Positions 1 through 8,859 are shown, counted from the first letter of the stretch. The stretch is DNA of 64,000 nucleotides from Cucumibacter marinus DSM 18995 (GCF_000429865.1 NZ_AUCR01000002.1:248001-312000), one strand, 5' to 3'. Notes: a model not told the origin generated them from the letters alone. Program-made: numbers and translations.

Positions 1-827
1 ACATCGCCCACCTGTCCGGCGTGTTCGACTATGCGCGCTATTACAATCTCGGCTATGCCAGCAATCTCAACCGCGCCAACATCCCCAATCTCGACTTGGT
101 GATTCCCAAGCTCGTCGATGTCTATTCGGCGGTTTCCGGCGATGAATTGTCCTGCGTGCCGTTCGATTACGGCACCACGGGCATCGCCTATAACCGCAAA
201 TACATCTCTGACGAGGAGGCCAAGGAAAAGGGCGCCAAGCTGCTGATCGACGAGGCCTACAAGGGCAAAATCGGCGGTTGGTCGGACTGGCGCACCCGCA
301 TGTGGTATGCGGCACTGCAGACCGATCAGGACCCCAACGGGGCAACCGATGTCGATGCGATGTGGGATGCCGTGCGCGCCCATCGTGATCTGGTGCTGAA
401 GTACTGGACTTCGGGCGCGGAGCTGATGAGCCTTCTGGCCGAAGAAGAAATCTATGTCACTGAAGGCTGGTCGGGCCGCATCTATGCGCTGCAGGAGCAG
501 GGCCACGATATCGGCTATATCGATCCGCCCAATGGCTTCGGCTGGCAGGAATGCATGTTCGTGATCAAGGGTTCTCCCATGGCCGAGTGTGAAGAGCTAT
601 TGAACTTCATGCTCGCGCCGGAGACCTCGATCGCGGTCGCCGAAGCCCAGAACTATCCGCCCGCGCTCGATCCAAGCAAGGTCGATTTGGGCTCCAAGAT
701 CCCGACACTGCCGGCTTTCGATCCGTCTGGCACCTTGAGCGGGCTGACCTTTGCCGATCCGAACTACTGGAACGGCAACGAGGCTGACTGGTCCAAGACC
801 TTCGGACGGGTCCAGAAGGGCTACTAG
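1..827 (+). CDS. Polyamine-type ABC transporter periplasmic substrate-binding protein (5' end missing)
   Basis: The reading frame is open from the left edge (codons start at base 3), so the N-terminus and signal peptide lie outside the window; the GTG at 21 is not a real start. The visible ~275 residues resemble the C-terminal two thirds of PotD/SBP_bac_8 spermidine/putrescine-binding proteins, with a hinge-like segment (VPFDYGTTGIAYN) and the usual NFMLAPE-type region near the end. It should bind a polyamine or related cation in the periplasm and deliver it to a permease. Its ATPase follows after 81 bases, separated by a strong hairpin; the permeases are not in the window and probably lie upstream. 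The exact ligand cannot be read from sequence, but the acetylpolyamine hydrolase two genes on supports a polyamine. Confidence 0.85.
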   Translation, partial: IAHLSGVFDYARYYNLGYASNLNRANIPNLDLVIPKLVDVYSAVSGDELSCVPFDYGTTGIAYNRKYISDEEAKEKGAKLLIDEAYKGKIGGWSDWRTRMWYAALQTDQDPNGATDVDAMWDAVRAHRDLVLKYWTSGAELMSLLAEEEIYVTEGWSGRIYALQEQGHDIGYIDPPNGFGWQECMFVIKGSPMAECEELLNFMLAPETSIAVAEAQNYPPALDPSKVDLGSKIPTLPAFDPSGTLSGLTFADPNYWNGNEADWSKTFGRVQKGY

Positions 828-843
828 GCGTAACGCCGACACG

Positions 844-867
844 GGAGCGGGCGAAAGCGCCCGCTCC
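844..867 (+). repeat. Intercistronic hairpin after the binding-protein gene
   Basis: GGAGCGGGCG (844-853) pairs perfectly with CGCCCGCTCC (858-867) around an AAAG loop. No T-tract follows, so it is not a classical terminator. Its place just after a binding-protein stop codon suggests 3'-end protection of that message segment. Confidence 0.7.
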
Positions 868-908
868 GCAAGCCGGCCAACCGGCTCAAGGGATGAGAGG
901 GCAGCGAT

Positions 909-2009
909 ATGGAAAATGCGGTTGAACTCAGGGATATCGTCAAACGGTTCGGCAGTTTCACCGCCGTGCACCGCATGTCGCTCGATATCGAGCAGGGTAG
1001 CTTCCTGACCTTGCTGGGCCCCTCGGGCTGCGGCAAGACCACGACCCTCAGGATGATTGCCGGTCTCATCGACACCACTGAGGGCGACATCAGCATCAAG
1101 GGGAAACGGGTCAACAATCTGCCGATCCACAAGCGCAATCTGGGCATCGTGTTCCAGAACTACGCGCTGTTTCCGCACAAGACGATCAACGAAAATGTCG
1201 CCTTCGGGCTCAAATATCGCGGGGTTGTCGGCGAGGAGGCGGAGCGCCGGGTGCGTGACGCACTCGAGCTCGTGCAGTTGCCGCAAATGGGGGATCGTTA
1301 TCCCCGTCAGCTTTCCGGTGGCCAGCAGCAGCGCATTGCGCTGGCGCGGGCCATCGTCATCGAGCCGGATGTGCTGCTTCTCGACGAGCCGCTTTCCGCA
1401 CTCGATGCCAATCTGCGTGAAGACATGCGCGTCGAACTCAAACGCATCCAGGACAAGCTGGGGATCACCACCGTTTTCGTCACCCACGATCAGGGCGAAG
1501 CCCTGGCCATGTCCGACAAGATCGTGGTGATGCGCGGCGGGAAGATCGAGCAGGTCGGCGAGCCGCAGGCGGTTTATGATGCGCCGGAATCCGAATTCGT
1601 GGCCGAGTTTCTGGGCAGTACCAACATTCTCGGCGGCCGTGTCAGCGGTCGGCAGGGCGAAGGCGTCACTGTCGATGCCACCCCGTTTGAAGGGGTCGAG
1701 GTGCCGGCAGACCGGGCAGGCCAAACCAATGGCGCGACAGATATCAAATTGCTCTTGAGAGCAGAAAAACTCCTGGTCGAACCTGGCGGTTCGGCAGACG
1801 GCGGGGGAATAGCGGCGCCGGCTGTGGTCGAAACTGTCGACTATCAGGGTCAGTCGGTCCGCTATTTCCTCCGGGTTGGCGACCGGCGCCTGCAGGCCAT
1901 CAACATGGTTAATGGCAAGCCTTTCGCCGAAGGTGAGACCGTCACCGCCCGCTTTGATCCAAGGCATTGTTCGCTGCTGCCCGCCCAGCCGGGCGAGGCA
2001 CAGGCCTAG
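909..2009 (+). CDS. Polyamine-type ABC transporter ATP-binding protein (PotA family)
   Basis: This 366-residue protein is the cytoplasmic ATPase that would energise uptake for the upstream binding protein. Walker A (GPSGCGKT, residues 37-44), Q-loop (VFQNYALFP), ABC signature LSGGQ (135-139), Walker B VLLLDE (155-160) and the switch histidine (VFVTHDQGEA) are all intact. The ~120 residues after the nucleotide domain form a TOBE-like region, as in PotA/UgpC/FbpC importers. Length is normal for PotA. The two permeases are absent from the stretch shown, so they must be upstream, or the order is unusual. The next gene starts 13 bases after the stop, consistent with one operon. Confidence 0.9.
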   Translation: MENAVELRDIVKRFGSFTAVHRMSLDIEQGSFLTLLGPSGCGKTTTLRMIAGLIDTTEGDISIKGKRVNNLPIHKRNLGIVFQNYALFPHKTINENVAFGLKYRGVVGEEAERRVRDALELVQLPQMGDRYPRQLSGGQQQRIALARAIVIEPDVLLLDEPLSALDANLREDMRVELKRIQDKLGITTVFVTHDQGEALAMSDKIVVMRGGKIEQVGEPQAVYDAPESEFVAEFLGSTNILGGRVSGRQGEGVTVDATPFEGVEVPADRAGQTNGATDIKLLLRAEKLLVEPGGSADGGGIAAPAVVETVDYQGQSVRYFLRVGDRRLQAINMVNGKPFAEGETVTARFDPRHCSLLPAQPGEAQA

Positions 2010-2022
2010 TTCCGGGACACCC

Positions 2023-3054
2023 ATGAAGGTATTTGTCGATGAACGGCAGCGGGAGCATGACCCGCAGCATTTTCTCAACCGCGGCGCACGCCGGCCGAGC
2101 CCGGAACAGCCGGCCCGGCTCGATGCGCTGCACAAAGGCGCAATCGCGGCGGGCCTCGATGCCGCGGCGCCAGCCGATTTCGGCATGGCGCCGCTGGCCA
2201 GGGTCCATTCGGCCGACTATCTGAGCTTTCTCTCGACCATTTATGAAGAGTGGCAGGCTTTGCCCGGCGCCTCCGAAGAGGTTGTGCCCAATGTGCATCC
2301 GGCGCGGCGGCCCGCGACCTATCCGGCGCACCCGGTTGGCCGGGCGGGGTGGCACCAGGCCGATACGGCATGCCCGATCGGCCCGCACACCTATTCTTCG
2401 GTCTACTGGAGCGCACAGTCGGCTGTTAGTGGGGCGGATGACGTGCTCGAGGGAGCGCGGGCGAGCTATGCGTTGTGCCGGCCGCCGGGTCACCATGCTT
2501 TTGCCGACATGGCGGGCGGGTTCTGTTTTCTCAATAATTCCGGCATTGCTGCCGCGCATCTGCTGGCAGCCGGCCGGCGTCCAGCCATTGTCGATGTCGA
2601 TCTGCATCACGGCAACGGTACCCAGGCGATGTTTTACGATCGAGCCGATGTGCTGACCGTTTCGGTGCATATCGATCCCGACAGCTTCTATCCCTTTTTC
2701 TGGGGTCATGCGCATGAGCGCGGCGAGGGTCTGGGCGCCGGATACAATCTCAACCTGCCACTGCCACAGGGCTCGGGCGATGTGCCCTTTCTCGATGCCC
2801 TGGGGATCGGTCTCGAACAGGTCGCCGGTTTTGGTGCCGACGTCCTTGTCGTCGCGCTCGGGCTCGACGCCTATCACGACGATCCCTTTGCCGGTCTTTC
2901 GGTGACGCGGGACGGATTCTGCCGCATTGCGGAGGCGCTGGCGCGCGTGGGACTTCCTACGGTGCTGGTGCAGGAAGGCGGCTATCTCAGCGAAGCACTC
3001 GGCGACAATCTGACGGCCTTTCTCACCGCTTTCGGTGCGGAGGCGGGGGCATGA
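2023..3054 (+). CDS. Acetylpolyamine aminohydrolase (histone deacetylase family)
   Basis: The 343-residue product matches acetylpolyamine amidohydrolases in length and motifs: RPPGHHA (153-159) with the paired active-site histidines, DVDLHHGNGT (191-200) carrying two of the zinc ligands, and the later ALGLDAYHDD segment with the third Asp. The enzyme removes acetyl groups from N-acetylated polyamines in the cytoplasm. The ATG at 2023 follows the ATPase gene by 13 bases; upstream in-frame codons overlap that gene and are not used. Its position with a polyamine-type ABC importer and an amine-oxidising flavoprotein supports use of acetylated polyamines as carbon and nitrogen source. Activity on other acetylamides is possible. 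Confidence 0.88.
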   Translation: MKVFVDERQREHDPQHFLNRGARRPSPEQPARLDALHKGAIAAGLDAAAPADFGMAPLARVHSADYLSFLSTIYEEWQALPGASEEVVPNVHPARRPATYPAHPVGRAGWHQADTACPIGPHTYSSVYWSAQSAVSGADDVLEGARASYALCRPPGHHAFADMAGGFCFLNNSGIAAAHLLAAGRRPAIVDVDLHHGNGTQAMFYDRADVLTVSVHIDPDSFYPFFWGHAHERGEGLGAGYNLNLPLPQGSGDVPFLDALGIGLEQVAGFGADVLVVALGLDAYHDDPFAGLSVTRDGFCRIAEALARVGLPTVLVQEGGYLSEALGDNLTAFLTAFGAEAGA

Positions 3055-4163
3055 GCGAAACGGTCGATGCCATTGTGATCGGGGGCGGGATCGCCGGCGT
3101 CGCGGCGGCGGCCCGGCTGGCCGAACAGGGTCTTGCCCCGCTCGTCTTCGAGGCGGAGGATCAACTCGGCAGCCATGCGACCGGGCGGTCGGCGGCGATC
3201 CGGCTCGACAATTACGGGCCGACGGGTATCCGCGCCCTGACGCGGGCGAGCAAGGCCGAGCTTTCATCACCTGACGAGGAGTTCTGGCCTGCGGCCCTGC
3301 TCGAACCGCGCGGGCATCTGTTGTTGGCCCGGCCCGGCGAGGAAGGGCTACTCGACGATATTCTCGCCATTGGCAGCGGGATCGAGGAGATCCCGGTGCA
3401 CACCACCAAGAGCCTTGTGCCGATCATCGACGTGGCGGCCATCGCCCGCGCCAGCTATGAAAAGGACGCTCAGGACATCGACGTCGAAACCCTGTTGCGC
3501 GGCTTTGCTCGCCTGCTGAGGTCACGGGGCGGGCGGATCGAGACGGGTGTCCGCGTCACCGCCATCGAACGGTCGAGGGCGAACTGGCGCGTTGAGACCC
3601 GAGACAAGAACGTCGAGGCGCCGATCCTGATCAATGCTGCCGGCGCCTGGGGCGACGAGATTGCCCGCATGGCCGGGATACACCCCCTCGGCCTGGTGCC
3701 CAAGCGTCGCTCGGCGGCCATCGTGCCGGTGCCGGGAGAGGTCAATCGCTGGGCATTTTTCGGCAGCGTCGCAGAGGACTGGTATGCGCGGCCCATCGGG
3801 GTCGACAAGCTGATGGTGTCTCCGGCGGATGCCGAACCGGTCTCCCCGCATGACGCCTGGGCCGACGACATGGTGCTGGCCGAGGGGATCGAGCGCTTCG
3901 CGCAGATGATCACCATCGAGATCAATCGGGTCGAAGGCAGCTGGGCAGGGCTGCGCAGTTTTGTCGAGGACGGTGAGCCCGTCATCGGCTTCGATCCGGC
4001 GGCGGAGGGGTTCTTCTGGCTTGTCGGGCAGGGCGGATATGGCATTCAGACCGCACCGGCGATTGCTCGGCTGGCCGCCAGTCTGATAACCGGGAAGGCG
4101 GAACCCGATTTTCCGGCCAGCCTCATCGACACCGTGTCACCCGGCCGGTTCTCAAAAGGATAA
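3051..4163 (+). CDS. FAD-dependent oxidoreductase of the D-amino acid/amine oxidase (DadA/DAO) family
   Basis: The 370-residue protein begins with a dinucleotide-binding fold (IVIGGGIAGVAAAARLAEQG, followed by an acidic residue at the strand end) and ends with a second FAD-contacting segment (FFWLVGQGGYGIQTAPA), the layout of DAO-type flavoenzymes. It would oxidise an amine or amino acid to an imine. The start overlaps the preceding stop (ATGA), so translation is probably coupled. The next gene encodes RidA, which hydrolyses reactive imines/enamines, and the one after is an ornithine cyclodeaminase homologue that can act on cyclic imines; this order suggests an amine-oxidation pathway. The substrate is unknown. 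Confidence 0.85.
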   Translation: MSETVDAIVIGGGIAGVAAAARLAEQGLAPLVFEAEDQLGSHATGRSAAIRLDNYGPTGIRALTRASKAELSSPDEEFWPAALLEPRGHLLLARPGEEGLLDDILAIGSGIEEIPVHTTKSLVPIIDVAAIARASYEKDAQDIDVETLLRGFARLLRSRGGRIETGVRVTAIERSRANWRVETRDKNVEAPILINAAGAWGDEIARMAGIHPLGLVPKRRSAAIVPVPGEVNRWAFFGSVAEDWYARPIGVDKLMVSPADAEPVSPHDAWADDMVLAEGIERFAQMITIEINRVEGSWAGLRSFVEDGEPVIGFDPAAEGFFWLVGQGGYGIQTAPAIARLAASLITGKAEPDFPASLIDTVSPGRFSKG

Positions 4164-4167
4164 ACAC

Positions 4168-4518
4168 ATGAGCGATATTACCCGCCTCGACAAAGGCCCC
4201 CGCATGAGCCAGTCGGTCATTCACAATGGCATGGTCTATCTCGCGGGGCAGGTCGGCCGGCCCGATGGCGATGTGCAGGCCCAGACCCGCGACATCCTCG
4301 CGCGCATCGAGGATCTGCTCGGCCAGTCCGGCAGCGACAAGTCGCGCATCCTGTCAGCCAATATCTGGTTGACCGACATGAATGATTTCGGCGCCATGAA
4401 CGAAGTGTGGGATGCCTGGGTCGATCCCGCCAATCCGCCGGCCCGTGCCTGTGTCGAGGCCAAGCTCGCCAGCCCAGAACTGCTGGTCGAGGTTATGGTC
4501 GTGGCGGCGCAATCCTGA
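4168..4518 (+). CDS. RidA family enamine/imine deaminase
   Basis: A 116-residue single-domain protein with the YjgF/YER057c/UK114 pattern: N-terminal VIHNGMVYLAGQVG strand-turn and a C-terminal RACVEAKLASPELLVEVMVVA stretch containing the conserved Arg and the Glu of the trimer clefts. RidA proteins hydrolyse enamine/imine intermediates released by amino acid and amine oxidising enzymes. It sits four bases after the flavoprotein gene and 12 bases before the cyclodeaminase-like gene, so it probably cleans up the imine product of the flavoenzyme in this pathway. Confidence 0.88.
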   Translation: MSDITRLDKGPRMSQSVIHNGMVYLAGQVGRPDGDVQAQTRDILARIEDLLGQSGSDKSRILSANIWLTDMNDFGAMNEVWDAWVDPANPPARACVEAKLASPELLVEVMVVAAQS

Positions 4519-4530
4519 TCGGGCACGGAC

Positions 4531-5466
4531 ATGCAGGTCATCGGCAATGACGAATTGCGGGCGCGTCTCGACTGGAGCGATCTGATCGAGCAACTCGCCG
4601 GGCATCTGAGGACCGGCGATGTCGAGGCGCCCCAGCGCCAGGTCCTGCCGATGGCGCTGCCCGGTGGCGGGCAGGCTTCGCTCCTGGTGATGCCGGTCTG
4701 GGTGCCGGGGGAAGGGGTGATGGTCAAGGCCGTCACCTATTATCCCGATAATGGCCAGAAGGGCCTGCCGACCATCCATGCCGGCGCGATCTGGTTCAAT
4801 GGCGAAGATGGGGTGCTCAAGGCGGTCTGCGACGCCGATGTGCTGACGGCCCGGCGAACGGCTGCCGGCTCCGCGCTGGCGGCCCGCTATCTTGCCCGGC
4901 CCGATGCCGCAAAACTGGTGATCGTCGGCACGGGACAGCTCTCGGCGGATGTGGCCAAGGCCCACACGACCCAGCGCCACTATTCGGATATAGCGATCTA
5001 CGGGCGCAGCCCGGACAAGGCGGCGGCAATCGTGTCGACGCTTTCCGGCCATGGGGTCACCGCTCGCGTGGCGGAAGATCTCGAACAGGCGTGCCGGCAG
5101 GCCGACGTGATCTCGTCGGTGACCAGCGCCACATCGCCGATCATTCATGGCGACTGGCTGCAGCCCGGCACGCATCTCGACCTGATCGGGGCGTTTCGCC
5201 CGGACATGCGAGAGGCCGACGATGAAGCGATCCGGCGGGCATCGATCTTTGCCGATACGCGGCCCGGCGCGCTGCTCTCGGGCGAGCTCACGCAGCCGGT
5301 GGAGGCCGGGGTGATTGCGGAGACGGGCATCCGGGCCGATCTCGCCGAGCTGGTGCGTGGCGAGCACAAGGGCCGGTCCTCGGAAAACGAGATCACCCTG
5401 TTCAAATCGGCAGGCTTCGCCGTCGAGGACTACGCGGCCATGGAACTCGCGGTCAGCCGGGCCTAG
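4531..5466 (+). CDS. Ornithine cyclodeaminase / mu-crystallin family protein
   Basis: This 311-residue protein has the family layout: an N-terminal dimerisation part with the substrate-binding MVKAVTYYPDN segment, the TARRTAAGSALAARYLARPD helix, and a Rossmann NAD(P) motif VIVGTGQLSADVA. Members are ornithine cyclodeaminases, alanine dehydrogenases or ketimine / delta1-pyrroline-2-carboxylate reductases; sequence alone does not separate these. In this operon, after an amine-oxidising flavoenzyme and RidA, a cyclic-imine reductase role is plausible. The stop is 57 bases upstream of a LysR gene on the same strand. Confidence 0.85.
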   Translation: MQVIGNDELRARLDWSDLIEQLAGHLRTGDVEAPQRQVLPMALPGGGQASLLVMPVWVPGEGVMVKAVTYYPDNGQKGLPTIHAGAIWFNGEDGVLKAVCDADVLTARRTAAGSALAARYLARPDAAKLVIVGTGQLSADVAKAHTTQRHYSDIAIYGRSPDKAAAIVSTLSGHGVTARVAEDLEQACRQADVISSVTSATSPIIHGDWLQPGTHLDLIGAFRPDMREADDEAIRRASIFADTRPGALLSGELTQPVEAGVIAETGIRADLAELVRGEHKGRSSENEITLFKSAGFAVEDYAAMELAVSRA

Positions 5467-5523
5467 GGCATATGGCTCATGCGCCATTGTCATGGTAATC
5501 GGGACATCCGATGAAGATCATGA

Positions 5524-6489
5524 ATGAACCGCATGAGCGATCCTGACTTCCGGCGCACAATGCCGTCTTTGAGCGTCATGCGCAGTTTCGAATGCGCGGC
5601 GCGGCACCAGAGCTTCACCCTCGCCGCACGGGAGCTGGCTCTCACCCAGAGTGCGGTCAGCCGCCAGATCAAGGAGCTGGAAGATGCGCTGGGCGTCACC
5701 CTGTTCCAGCGCGTCGGCCGCAGGGTGATCCTCACCGGTGCCGGGCAGGCCCTGGCCGAAGAGATCGCGCTCGATCTCGACCGGATCAGGCAGACGCTTT
5801 ACCGCGCGGTGGCTGCGGGATCACGCGGCTCGGCGCTTCGCATCGCGACATTGCCCACCTTCGGCAATCGCTGGTTGATTCCGCGCCTACCGCGTTTCGA
5901 GGCGCGCTTTCCCGAGGTCGAGGTGTCGTTCGCCACGCGGCTTGAACCGTTCGACCTGTCGAGAGAGCGTTTCGATCTCGCCATTCATTTCGGCGACGAC
6001 AACTGGCCGGACGCCTCGCTCACCCCGCTTTGCGACGAACAGATGATCGCGGTGGCCTCGCCGGGCCTTGCCGAGCGATTGGGCCTTGCCGATCCCGACG
6101 CCCTGGTGGCCGCTCCGCTCCTGCATCTCACCAGCCGGTCCGATGCCTGGTGCAAATGGTTCGCCATGCTGGGCAGGCCGCAATCGCGGATCCTGCCTGG
6201 CAAGCAGTTCGATCAGTTCTCCATGGTGATCGCGGCGGCCTGCTCTTCGCTCGGCGCCGCGCTGGTGCCGGATTATCTGGTTGAGGAAGAACTGCGCGCC
6301 GGCCAGCTGGTGCGGCTGGGGAGCGCGGTGCTGGAAACCTCGAACCGGTATTTCGTTGTCCGGCCCTACGGTGCGCCGAGCCCGCAGACCGACGCCTTCG
6401 CGCACTGGATCATTGCCGAGGCGCGCCAGTCGCGGCTGGCCCGGGCGCCGGCGCCAATCGCCTCAGAAGTCGTTGGCGGGCAGGATTGA
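5524..6489 (+). CDS. LysR family transcriptional regulator (GcvA-like)
   Basis: The 321-residue protein has an N-terminal winged HTH (SFTLAARELALTQSAVSRQIKELEDALGVTLFQR, given here only as the segment around residues 29-62) and a PBP2-type effector domain with the TLPTFGNRWLIPRL strand of the GcvA subgroup. It probably controls the polyamine-type operon upstream or the convergent Liv operon; the sequence does not decide. A second ATG lies three codons downstream and could be the start. The last 27 bases overlap the end of livF on the opposite strand. Confidence 0.87.
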   Translation: MNRMSDPDFRRTMPSLSVMRSFECAARHQSFTLAARELALTQSAVSRQIKELEDALGVTLFQRVGRRVILTGAGQALAEEIALDLDRIRQTLYRAVAAGSRGSALRIATLPTFGNRWLIPRLPRFEARFPEVEVSFATRLEPFDLSRERFDLAIHFGDDNWPDASLTPLCDEQMIAVASPGLAERLGLADPDALVAAPLLHLTSRSDAWCKWFAMLGRPQSRILPGKQFDQFSMVIAAACSSLGAALVPDYLVEEELRAGQLVRLGSAVLETSNRYFVVRPYGAPSPQTDAFAHWIIAEARQSRLARAPAPIASEVVGGQD

Positions 6490-7206
6490 CTTGGCGCCTG
6501 GCAGGCCGAGAAATGCCTGCTGCACCGCCGGGTCCTGTTTGAGCGCTTCGGCGGTATTCACGCCAACCACGCGCCCGCCTTCGAGCAGATAGCCCCGGTC
6601 GGCGATGTTGAGGCTGACCTTGACGTTCTGTTCGACGAGCAAAAGCGATACCCCGGTGCGCTTGATCTTTTCCAGCGCGTTGAACAATTCGAGCACCAGC
6701 ACTGGCGCCAGCCCCAGGCTCGGTTCGTCAAGCATCAGCAGTTTGGGCTGACTCATCAGCGCACGGCCAATGGCGATCATCTGCTGTTCGCCGCCCGACA
6801 TGGTACGCGCAATCTGGCTGCGGCGTTCGGCGAGGCGCGGGAACAGCTCATAGACCATGCCGAGGCGTTCGGCCTCACCGGCACGGGCGTGTTTGACATA
6901 GGCGCCGAGTGACAGGTTTTCGGCAACGGTCAAATCGCCGAATATCCCGCGGCCTTCGGGCACAAGCGCAATCCCCATTTCGGGGAATTCGTGCGGTTTG
7001 CGCCCGACCAGCCGGCTGCCGAGAAAACTGACCTCTGTGCCCTTGTCCGGCGCAATCCGTCCGGCAAGCACGTTGAGCATCGATGATTTCCCGGCACCAT
7101 TGGCACCGAGCACGACAACGGTCTCTCCCTGATTGAGCGAGAGGTGCACCTTTTCGAGCGCCAGGTGCTGGGCGTAGTGGAGGCTGAGATTGGTGACTTC
7201 AAGCAT
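6463..7206 (-). CDS. livF: Branched-chain amino acid type ABC transporter ATPase (LivF family)
   Basis: The 247-residue ATPase carries Walker A GANGAGKS (34-41), signature MSGGEQQ, Walker B KLLMLDEPSLGLAP and the LLVEQN switch region, with the ~235-250 residue length typical of LivF. The ATG at 7206 overlaps the livG stop by 8 bases and begins MLEVTNLSLHY, as LivF proteins do; longer open frame upstream is antisense to nothing useful and lies within livG. It is the last gene of a five-gene minus-strand operon (binding protein, LivH, LivM, LivG, LivF). Liv-type systems carry amino acids, amides, urea and small organic acids, so the substrate is open. Confidence 0.9.
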   Translation of the reverse strand: MLEVTNLSLHYAQHLALEKVHLSLNQGETVVVLGANGAGKSSMLNVLAGRIAPDKGTEVSFLGSRLVGRKPHEFPEMGIALVPEGRGIFGDLTVAENLSLGAYVKHARAGEAERLGMVYELFPRLAERRSQIARTMSGGEQQMIAIGRALMSQPKLLMLDEPSLGLAPVLVLELFNALEKIKRTGVSLLLVEQNVKVSLNIADRGYLLEGGRVVGVNTAEALKQDPAVQQAFLGLPGAKSILPANDF

Positions 7207-7927
7207 CGACCTCTCCCAGATAAGCGCGCACCACATCGCGGTCTTCAAGCACATCGGCGGTTGGTCCGTCGGCGATCTTGCGGCCGGCATTCATGACGAC
7301 GCAGCGCTCGCACAGCGCGTGAACCGCATCCATGACGTGCTCCACGAGCAATACCGTGATGCCCGATTGCCGCAGCGCGGTGATCAGCTTGATCCCGGCC
7401 CTGAGCTCGGTGGGGTTGAGCCCGGCCAACCATTCATCGAGCAGCAGCAGTCTGGGTTCGGCGGCCAGCGCCCGTGCCAGTTCGAGCCGCTTGAGATCGA
7501 TATAGGTCAGATCGACAGCGGCCTGGCCCGGCCTCACCGTGAGTCCGACCTGTTCAAGATAACGGCCCGCCGCCTCTTCGGCGGGTTTGCCCCACAGAGC
7601 CTCAGCGCGGAAAGCGAGCGCGGTGATAACGTTTTCGATCACGGTCAAGGAGGGCAGGGGCCGCACCAGTTGGAAGGTGCGGGCAATGCCCCGCCGCGCG
7701 ATCCGGTTGGCCGGCAGGCCGCCAATGGGTTGCCCGTCGAATGTGATCTGTCCGCTTGTTGGCGCCACCAGGCCCGAAATGAGATTGAGCGCTGTTGTTT
7801 TGCCCGAGCCATTGGGGCCAAGCAGGCCGACGATTTCGCCCGCATCGAGGGAGAAGGTGAGTTCATTGACTGCCACCAGGCCGCCAAAGCGCCGGGTCAG
7901 CCGGTCGACATCGAGCAGGGCGGTCAT
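7199..7927 (-). CDS. livG: Branched-chain amino acid type ABC transporter ATPase (LivG family)
   Basis: This 242-residue protein starts MTALLDVDRLTRRFGG and contains Walker A GPNGSGKT (37-44), a Q-loop IARTFQLVRPLPS typical of LivG, and Walker B RLLLLDEWLAGLNP. The ATG at 7927 overlaps the livM stop as ATGA, which fixes the start. The ABC signature, normally LSYG/LSGGQ, reads VDLTYIDLKRLELARALA here, so the canonical signature glycines are replaced (TYID), unusual for an active ATPase but seen in some LivG homologues. LivF supplies the second nucleotide site. Confidence 0.9.
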   Translation of the reverse strand: MTALLDVDRLTRRFGGLVAVNELTFSLDAGEIVGLLGPNGSGKTTALNLISGLVAPTSGQITFDGQPIGGLPANRIARRGIARTFQLVRPLPSLTVIENVITALAFRAEALWGKPAEEAAGRYLEQVGLTVRPGQAAVDLTYIDLKRLELARALAAEPRLLLLDEWLAGLNPTELRAGIKLITALRQSGITVLLVEHVMDAVHALCERCVVMNAGRKIADGPTADVLEDRDVVRAYLGEVDA

Positions 7928-8859
7928 GAATGCGCCTCCCGGCGTCTGAGCCTCTGCCAGAGGCCCTCGCCAAAGGCCAGCACGCCATTGGGCAGGGCGA
8001 AGACGATGGCGATGAACAGCAGCCCCAGGATGATCGAATAATGGTTGGGGAAATGGGCGGACAACCATTCGAACAGCAGGAAAAGCGGCACCGCGCCCAA
8101 TAGTGGCCCCCACAGGCGGTTGGCACCGCCGAGCAGGGCCATGATCACGGTAAGGAACGAGATCGTGGGATTGAATACGATGCTGGGCTCGATATAGGTC
8201 CAGCGCGGGGACTGGATGGCGCCGGCGAGTGCCATGATCATCGAACTCACGCCAAACAGGGCGATCTTGGTGGCCGGGATGTTGATGCCGGAATGGGCAG
8301 CGACGACCTCGTCGTCACCGATAACCCTTAGGGCCAGGCCGATGCGCGAACGGCGCACCCAGAAGGCGATTCCGATGGTGATCACGGCGAGGCCGAGAAG
8401 CTGCCAGTAGATTTGTTCGGTGGTGATATCGAGAAAGATGTATCGCCCGAGGGTCCGTGTGACATTGACTTCGTACCAGGTCACCACCTGCCGGATCAGC
8501 TCGGTCAGCCCGAAGGTGAAAACGACGAAATAGACGCCCGCCAGCCTCAGGGTGAACACGCCGACGATCAGCGCCACGACAAGACCCACAAGCCCGGCAC
8601 AGGCCAGTACAAGCGGATAGGGCAGGTAATCGCCGAGTACCGCGACCGTATAGGCGCCGAGCCCGAAAAAGGCGACGGTCGCCAAGGAAATGTAACGCGT
8701 CGGACCCGAAAACATGGCCCAGGCGGTGGCCAGCACGACATAACTCATGATCCCGATCATCAGCCCGAGCGGATAGGGGCCGAGCTGGCTCGGCATATAG
8801 GCGAGAACAGCGACCGCGACAGCGGCGATGACAAGAGCGAGCCAGAGAGCGCGCGTCAT
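7924..8859 (-). CDS. livM: Branched-chain amino acid type ABC transporter permease (LivM family)
   Basis: A 311-residue inner-membrane protein of about eight to ten hydrophobic segments. The middle carries the LivM-type sequence SRIGLALRVIGDDEVVAAHSGI, the cytoplasmic loop that couples to the ATPases, followed by KIALFGVSSMIMALAGA. The start overlaps the livH stop (ATGA). It would form the translocation pore with LivH. The C-terminus is basic (WQRLRRREAHS), as expected for a cytoplasmic end. Confidence 0.9.
   Translation of the reverse strand: MTRALWLALVIAAVAVAVLAYMPSQLGPYPLGLMIGIMSYVVLATAWAMFSGPTRYISLATVAFFGLGAYTVAVLGDYLPYPLVLACAGLVGLVVALIVGVFTLRLAGVYFVVFTFGLTELIRQVVTWYEVNVTRTLGRYIFLDITTEQIYWQLLGLAVITIGIAFWVRRSRIGLALRVIGDDEVVAAHSGINIPATKIALFGVSSMIMALAGAIQSPRWTYIEPSIVFNPTISFLTVIMALLGGANRLWGPLLGAVPLFLLFEWLSAHFPNHYSIILGLLFIAIVFALPNGVLAFGEGLWQRLRRREAHS

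Noticed and set aside
597-2186. Long open frame on the minus strand opposite the ABC ATPase gene
   Set aside because: It is a GC-bias shadow: no family motif, and the plus-strand gene has intact Walker motifs and an SD.
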